From Bacteroidales bacterium (GTDB lineage: Bacteria > Bacteroidota > Bacteroidia > Bacteroidales > Marinifilaceae): a stretch of DNA of 64,000 nt. The number at the start of each line of letters is the position of its first letter. Within the stretch, counting starts at the first letter, position 1. The DNA lies in assembly GCA_015061245.1 (NCBI GenBank), contig SUWY01000001.1, positions 124,001 to 188,000 of the forward strand, given 5' to 3'. A model generated the notes under the pieces. The model did no database searches and had not been told where the DNA came from. It saw only the letters and a program-made list of their open reading frames with translations. This document shows positions 59,735 through 64,000 of the stretch, piece after piece. The position numbers were made by a program, and so were the translations under genes.

Positions 59735-60769
59735 ATGAATAGAAAGAGTAAAAAGTTGCTTTTCAACATTTGTGTTGGAGCTGTAATGGTGTTGGGAATA
59801 GTGTGGATCTTCTCTAAGTTTATCCATTTGGGTAGTGTTGAGTTTACCGATAATGCGCAGGTAAAGCAGCATATTGTTCCTGTAAATTCAAGGGTTCAGG
59901 GATTTATTAAGAGTATCCATTTTAATGAATATCAGGAGGTGAAGAGGGGTGATACCCTTGTTGTTATCGATGATGCCGAGTTCCGTTTCCGTTTGGCGCA
60001 GGCTGAGGCTGATTATCAGAATGCGTTGTCGGGCAATAGTGCAATGAGCAACTCTATATCAACTATCAGCAACAATATAGCTGTCTCTGATGCAGGAATA
60101 AACGAGGCAAAGGTTATTATGGATAATGCGGAGCGTGAGTATATCCGTTTTAAGAATTTGTATGAGAAAGAGGCTGTAACAAAGCAGCAGTTTGATGGAG
60201 TTAAAACAGCATACGACGCAAGTAAGGCACGTTATGAAATGTTGGTACGTCAGAAGAGAAGTACTGCATTGGTAAAGAGCGAGCAGGAGCAGCGTTTGAA
60301 CCAGACTCAGGCTGTTATTGAGCTGGCAAAGGCTGCAGTTGAGTTGGCAAAGTTGAATTTGTCATATACCGTTATTGTTGCCCCTTGCGATGGAGTTGTT
60401 GGAAGAAAGAGCATTCAGGAGGGACAGTTGATTCAGCCCGGTCAGACAATGGTCAGTGTGGTTGATGCAAATGAGAAGTGGGTTGTTGCAAACTATAAGG
60501 AGACCCAGACTGCAAATATTACAGAGGGTTGCGAGGTCGAGATAGAGGTAGATGCAGTTCCCGGTAAGGTTTACAAGGGTTTTGTTAAGTCAATCTCGGG
60601 AGCAACCGGAGCAAGTTTCTCTTTGATGCCTCAGGATAACTCATCGGGTAATTTTGTAAAGGTTGAGCAGAGAATTCCTGTTCGTATTGAGTTCTCGAAC
60701 GAGAATAGTGCTCAGGATATGGCGTTGTTGCGTGCAGGAATGAATGTTGAGTGTATTGTAAACTACTAA
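59735..60769 (+). CDS. HlyD family secretion protein (EmrA-like)
   Basis: TDNAQVKQHIVPVNSRVQGFI, LSYTVIVAPCDGVVGRKSIQEGQLIQPGQ. Confidence 0.95.
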   Translation: MNRKSKKLLFNICVGAVMVLGIVWIFSKFIHLGSVEFTDNAQVKQHIVPVNSRVQGFIKSIHFNEYQEVKRGDTLVVIDDAEFRFRLAQAEADYQNALSGNSAMSNSISTISNNIAVSDAGINEAKVIMDNAEREYIRFKNLYEKEAVTKQQFDGVKTAYDASKARYEMLVRQKRSTALVKSEQEQRLNQTQAVIELAKAAVELAKLNLSYTVIVAPCDGVVGRKSIQEGQLIQPGQTMVSVVDANEKWVVANYKETQTANITEGCEVEIEVDAVPGKVYKGFVKSISGATGASFSLMPQDNSSGNFVKVEQRIPVRIEFSNENSAQDMALLRAGMNVECIVNY

Positions 60770-60773
60770 TACT

Positions 60774-62354
60774 ATGCACGAGATACCCAAATTTGCAATC
60801 CCTGATATGCGTAGCTTTGTGCCAGAGAAGTTACGCCCATGGATTGTAATTCTGTTTATGATAATATTCCAGCTTTCAGGAGCCGGAATATATATGGCCG
60901 CATCGGTAGAGATGGCAGGAGCTACAGCCCTAATGCAACAGGATATTCTGATGATAGGGTATGCCTCGATGGCAGGGATGGCTCTTACCTTTGCTTTGAT
61001 GTTCAGGTTAAAGTTCCGCTATACAACTTTTCAAGCATTTATGATATGCTGCTCGGTTATTATAGTGGGAAACATAATCTGTATGTACTCGAAGTGTGTG
61101 CCTCTTATGGTAATTGTGAGTTTTATTGCAGGTTTCTTTAGAATGTGGGGTATATTTACCTGTAACTCCAGTGTGCAGCTCTGGATTACACCCAAGAGAG
61201 ATATGTCCATATTCTTCTGCTATATCTATCTGCAGGTGCAGATGGGAATACAGCTCTCGGGTCTGATGACAATGCACATTGCGCACCATGCAATGTGGGA
61301 GTATATGCACTATGCAATAATAGCTTTGTTGCTTTTGGTAATGCTTACAGTTCTGTGTATATATCACAATTGGAGAGTTATGCCTAAACTTCAGCTATAT
61401 GGAGTGGATTGGTTGGGTGCATTGTTGTGGGGAGGTGTAATGCTTTGTGTAATTTTTGTCTGTGTCTATGGAGACTATTACGATTGGTATGACTCTTCAG
61501 AGATTCGAATTGCCAGTGGTGCTGCTTTGTTGATGGTAGGCTTGAATCTATGGAGAGCTTCATTTATCCGTCATCCATTTATCGGACTAAAGACATGGTC
61601 GCAGAAGCCTATCTATTTGACAATGTTGCTCTATTTGGTTGTGGATTTGTTGATTGCTCCGAGCCATATGTTTGAACACATGTACGTTGAGGCAATTTTG
61701 GGTTATGACGCTCTCCATGCAGTGTCGTTGAACTGGTTTGCCCTTGCAGGAAGTGTGGTTGGTGCAATCTTTACCTATTTTACCTTTGCAAAAAACAAGT
61801 GGCGCTATAGGGTGATGTCATTAATCGGTTTTACATTGATAGTGCTCTATTTGGTAATATTTTACTTTTTGATAGATTACAACTTACCAAAGGAGGCCTT
61901 TATTTTGCCTATATTTTTGCGAGGATTCGGATATGTTGTAATTGCAATTGTCTTCTTGACAGCGTTGACAAAGATTCCGTTCAACATATTCTTCCAGACC
62001 GTATCAATGCAGGGTTGGATAAGCGCAGCATGCGGAGGTGTTATTGGAACTGCAATCCTTGGTGAGTGGTTTCAGAAAACCGTTGCAAAGAACAGTATGT
62101 TGCTTACCGCCAATATGGATGCGTTGAATACCCAGGTTAATCCAATGAATTATGGTAAAATCTATGGGGCCTCTCAACTTCAGGCAATGCTTTTATCTAT
62201 GAAGGAGATTTATGGCTGGCTGACAATCCTTGGAGTGTTGTGCATAGCTCTCTTCTTGTTCCATCAAAGTTCATTGCGTCCTAAATCAATCCACCCGAAG
62301 TACTTTATTATCTGGAAGGCTATTAGGAGCGAGGTTTCAAGAGTGAAGAGTTGA
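60774..62354 (+). CDS. MFS transporter (EmrB-like efflux permease)
   Basis: 526 aa polytopic protein directly downstream of the HlyD-like gene. Confidence 0.88.
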   Translation: MHEIPKFAIPDMRSFVPEKLRPWIVILFMIIFQLSGAGIYMAASVEMAGATALMQQDILMIGYASMAGMALTFALMFRLKFRYTTFQAFMICCSVIIVGNIICMYSKCVPLMVIVSFIAGFFRMWGIFTCNSSVQLWITPKRDMSIFFCYIYLQVQMGIQLSGLMTMHIAHHAMWEYMHYAIIALLLLVMLTVLCIYHNWRVMPKLQLYGVDWLGALLWGGVMLCVIFVCVYGDYYDWYDSSEIRIASGAALLMVGLNLWRASFIRHPFIGLKTWSQKPIYLTMLLYLVVDLLIAPSHMFEHMYVEAILGYDALHAVSLNWFALAGSVVGAIFTYFTFAKNKWRYRVMSLIGFTLIVLYLVIFYFLIDYNLPKEAFILPIFLRGFGYVVIAIVFLTALTKIPFNIFFQTVSMQGWISAACGGVIGTAILGEWFQKTVAKNSMLLTANMDALNTQVNPMNYGKIYGASQLQAMLLSMKEIYGWLTILGVLCIALFLFHQSSLRPKSIHPKYFIIWKAIRSEVSRVKS

Positions 62355-62436
62355 GAGGTGAAAGGGGAAAAGTGATGAGGTGAAAGGGGAAAGGTGATGA
62401 GGTGATGAGGTGATGAGGTGAGAGGGGAAAGGGGAA
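62355..62436 (+). repeat. Purine-rich short tandem repeat array (GGGGAAA heptamers and GGTGATGA octamers)
   Basis: gaggtgaaaggggaaaagtgatgaggtgaaaggggaaaggtgatgaggtgatgaggtgatgaggtgagaggggaaaggggaaa, immediately after the MFS stop. Confidence 0.88.
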
Positions 62437-62478
62437 AAAACTCCCGAGATTGCAACTTGCAATCTTGGGAGTTTTTTC
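62435..62478. terminator. Strong bidirectional terminator
   Basis: AAAAAACTCCCGAGATTGCA-ac-TTGCAATCTTGGGAGTTTTTT. Confidence 0.88.
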
Positions 62479-62480
62479 AA

Positions 62481-62494
62481 TTCCTAATTCCTAA
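62481..62494. repeat. TTCCTAA heptamer repeats (2 copies), left of the hairpin module
   Basis: TTCCTAA TTCCTAA read directly. Confidence 0.8.
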
Positions 62495-62499
62495 TTCGC

Positions 62500-62661
62500 A
62501 AACACTTCGCGTTTCCGCAAAATCGGCGGCGGTTAACCACACTTCGTGTGCTTCTACTCCTCGCGGCTCAGCATAACCCAAGTAAACTTGGTTTCTGCAT
62601 TCGCTCCGCAGCGTCGGTTCAGCATAATGCAAATAAATTTGCCTTCTGCGTTCGGCTTGCA
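62500..62661. repeat. Modular hairpin repeat, about 4 diverged units of roughly 40-51 bp
   Basis: Hairpins CACACttcGTGTG, CCAAGTaaACTTGG and GCAAATaaATTTGC, each followed by YTTCTnC...; shared GGYTCAGCATAA. Confidence 0.7.
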
Positions 62662-62667
62662 CGATTT

Positions 62668-62813
62668 TTCCTAATTCCTAATTCCTAATTCCTAATTTCT
62701 AATTCCTAATTTCAGATTTCAGATTTCTAATTTCAGATTTCAGATTTCAGATCACTCCTCACTCCTCACTCCTCACTCCTCACTCCTCACTCCTAACTGT
62801 TCACTCCTAACTT
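62668..62813. repeat. Heptanucleotide tandem array, about 21 units in one continuous 7-bp register (TTCCTAA, TTTCAGA, TCACTCC blocks)
   Basis: TTCCTAA x4, TTTCTAA, TTCCTAA, TTTCAGA x2, TTTCTAA, TTTCAGA x3, TCACTCC x6, TAACTGT, TCACTCC, TAACTTC; ends at the M16 stop codon. Confidence 0.92.
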
Positions 62814-64000
62814 CTATTTCGCTGGAACGAACATGATGTCAATTATGTCGCGTTTGTCTGTGTAACGTGCGGCATGTTTCATGACATCCTCAACTGTGAT
62901 AGATTCAAGAATATCTTCGTAGTTCTTAGGATCAGCCTGGTTGTAGCCGTTCATGTAGTAGTTATAAACGGTGTTAAGAACGTAGCTGTTGTGGTTCTTG
63001 CTCTGCTCATAGCTGTTAAGCATGCTCTTCTTGATCTTGTCAAGCTCCTCGGCTGATGGACCGCTTTGAGCAATGCTGTCAATTCCCTTGTAGATAAGAC
63101 TCTTCAAGTGCTCAGCTCTGTCAGGATTACAATCGAACTGCATTGTCAAGCTATACTTAGATACCGGTGATGCAGATGAACCCTGCTGTACTTGAACTCC
63201 GTAGGTTCCTCCCTCTTTCTCGCGAATATCCTCGGTATATCTCAGGCTCAACAATCTTGCCAAAATCAAGTTGGTGTAGCTAACCTTTCTGTTTTTGGTG
63301 CTCATGCGCTTAGAGATATTTACAATTACAGAGCACTTCTCATCGGTCATAGGAACCTCAATAACCTTCTTGGTAATTCCGAATGGGCTGTGAACGGTTC
63401 CCTCAACTTTCTTATCTTTCTTACCCTCACGGATAGATCCGATATACTTCTCTGCGTATGCCTTAACGCTATCCTCCGGAGCATTACCTACAATAAAGAA
63501 TGTGAAGTCTTTAACTCCGTTGAAACGGTCGCGATAGATCTCCTCAATTTTGTTAATGTCAACCTTGTTGATTGTCTCCTCGCTCAACAATACTGTGCGA
63601 GGGCTGTAGTTTGACATAATCAATGACAAAGAGTCTTGCATGATGCTTGATGGATCTTTCTTCATTGTTGGAATCAACTCCAAATACTTCTGCATTGTTA
63701 CGTCGTGAATCTCCTTGTCGAAACGAGGCTCCTCAAAACGCAAATATAGAAGTTTGAACATCGTCTCAAGATCCTTAGGGGTTGTGCTTCCGTTTACATT
63801 CTCGGTTCCACCGCTAACAGATACTCCGCAACGAGCTTGGATTCCTGCCAACTTCTGTGCCAAATCCATCTGGTTGAACTTGCCAAGTCCATAACTGCTA
63901 ATCAAACCGTTCATCATTGTGATTGATGGCATATCCTGGTCTGCATAACGGTTGTGACCTCCACGACTTACTCCTCGCAAATCAACAGACTCCTTCTCGT
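62814..64000 (-). CDS. M16 family metallopeptidase, C-terminal part (5' end outside the window)
   Basis: Insulinase-like C-terminal domains (ILARLLSLRYTEDIREKEGGTYGV); frame stays open to the window edge upstream of the annotated ORF start. Confidence 0.9.
   Translation of the reverse strand, partial: EKESVDLRGVSRGGHNRYADQDMPSITMMNGLISSYGLGKFNQMDLAQKLAGIQARCGVSVSGGTENVNGSTTPKDLETMFKLLYLRFEEPRFDKEIHDVTMQKYLELIPTMKKDPSSIMQDSLSLIMSNYSPRTVLLSEETINKVDINKIEEIYRDRFNGVKDFTFFIVGNAPEDSVKAYAEKYIGSIREGKKDKKVEGTVHSPFGITKKVIEVPMTDEKCSVIVNISKRMSTKNRKVSYTNLILARLLSLRYTEDIREKEGGTYGVQVQQGSSASPVSKYSLTMQFDCNPDRAEHLKSLIYKGIDSIAQSGPSAEELDKIKKSMLNSYEQSKNHNSYVLNTVYNYYMNGYNQADPKNYEDILESITVEDVMKHAARYTDKRDIIDIMFVPAK

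Noticed and set aside
62477-62662. 61-aa ORF with repeated (N/R)Q(I/V)YL(H/G)YAEP peptide
   Set aside because: The peptide repetition is a by-product of the hairpin DNA repeat; treated as a repeat rather than a gene.
62481-62813. Possible CRISPR array because of repeated short units
   Set aside because: Units are 7 bp and contiguous with no unique spacers, and no cas genes are present.

Overview
The window is an AT-rich chromosomal segment from a member of the Bacteroidota, probably Bacteroidales. The evidence is gene content, TAnnTTTG-type promoter motifs, DUF4295 and an oadB/mmdA operon. Most of it is ordinary chromosomal coding sequence. From left to right it holds: a glycan-degradation (PUL-like) fragment with GH97 and GH127; ybaK; trkH/trkA; a short ComEC-like protein; def, ruvX, an FtsB-like protein and a STAS protein; serC/serA/DUF1015; a DnaQ-like exonuclease and dnaN; a Na+-pumping methylmalonyl-CoA decarboxylase operon; an RND efflux system; queF; an ABC exporter; purB; a TetR regulator; adk; two outer-membrane barrel proteins (POTRA-type and patatin-type); an NtrC-like regulator without an HTH; rpmB-rpmG-DUF4295; DPP4; tgt; an LptF/G permease; an Rsu/RluB-type pseudouridine synthase; uvrB; prfC; an imelysin / di-heme oxidoreductase / CcsBA locus followed by rubrerythrin and ferritin; an AraC-linked TolC-HlyD-MFS efflux operon; and a partial M16 peptidase. 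No CRISPR array, rRNA, tRNA or complete transposon was seen. The most interesting signals are not genes. (1) Phase-locked heptanucleotide (7-bp) tandem arrays of several unrelated unit sequences flank the 58-62 kb efflux operon; one array lies about 20 bp upstream of its start codon. (2) A modular hairpin repeat with compensatory stem changes lies at about 62.50-62.67 kb, bordered by heptamer repeats. (3) Paired 74-bp hairpin elements with compensatory changes and a MITE-like 25-bp inverted-repeat element lie at 14.2-14.6 kb. (4) A perfect 17-bp stem contains the comEC-like start codon. (5) The 7-mer GGCGAGG/CCTCGCC appears strongly over-represented inside genes in both orientations. (6) A candidate iron/heme locus couples an outer-membrane barrel protein, imelysin, a di-heme oxidoreductase and its own cytochrome c maturation protein. 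All counts and coordinates of small motifs were made by eye; no database search was possible.
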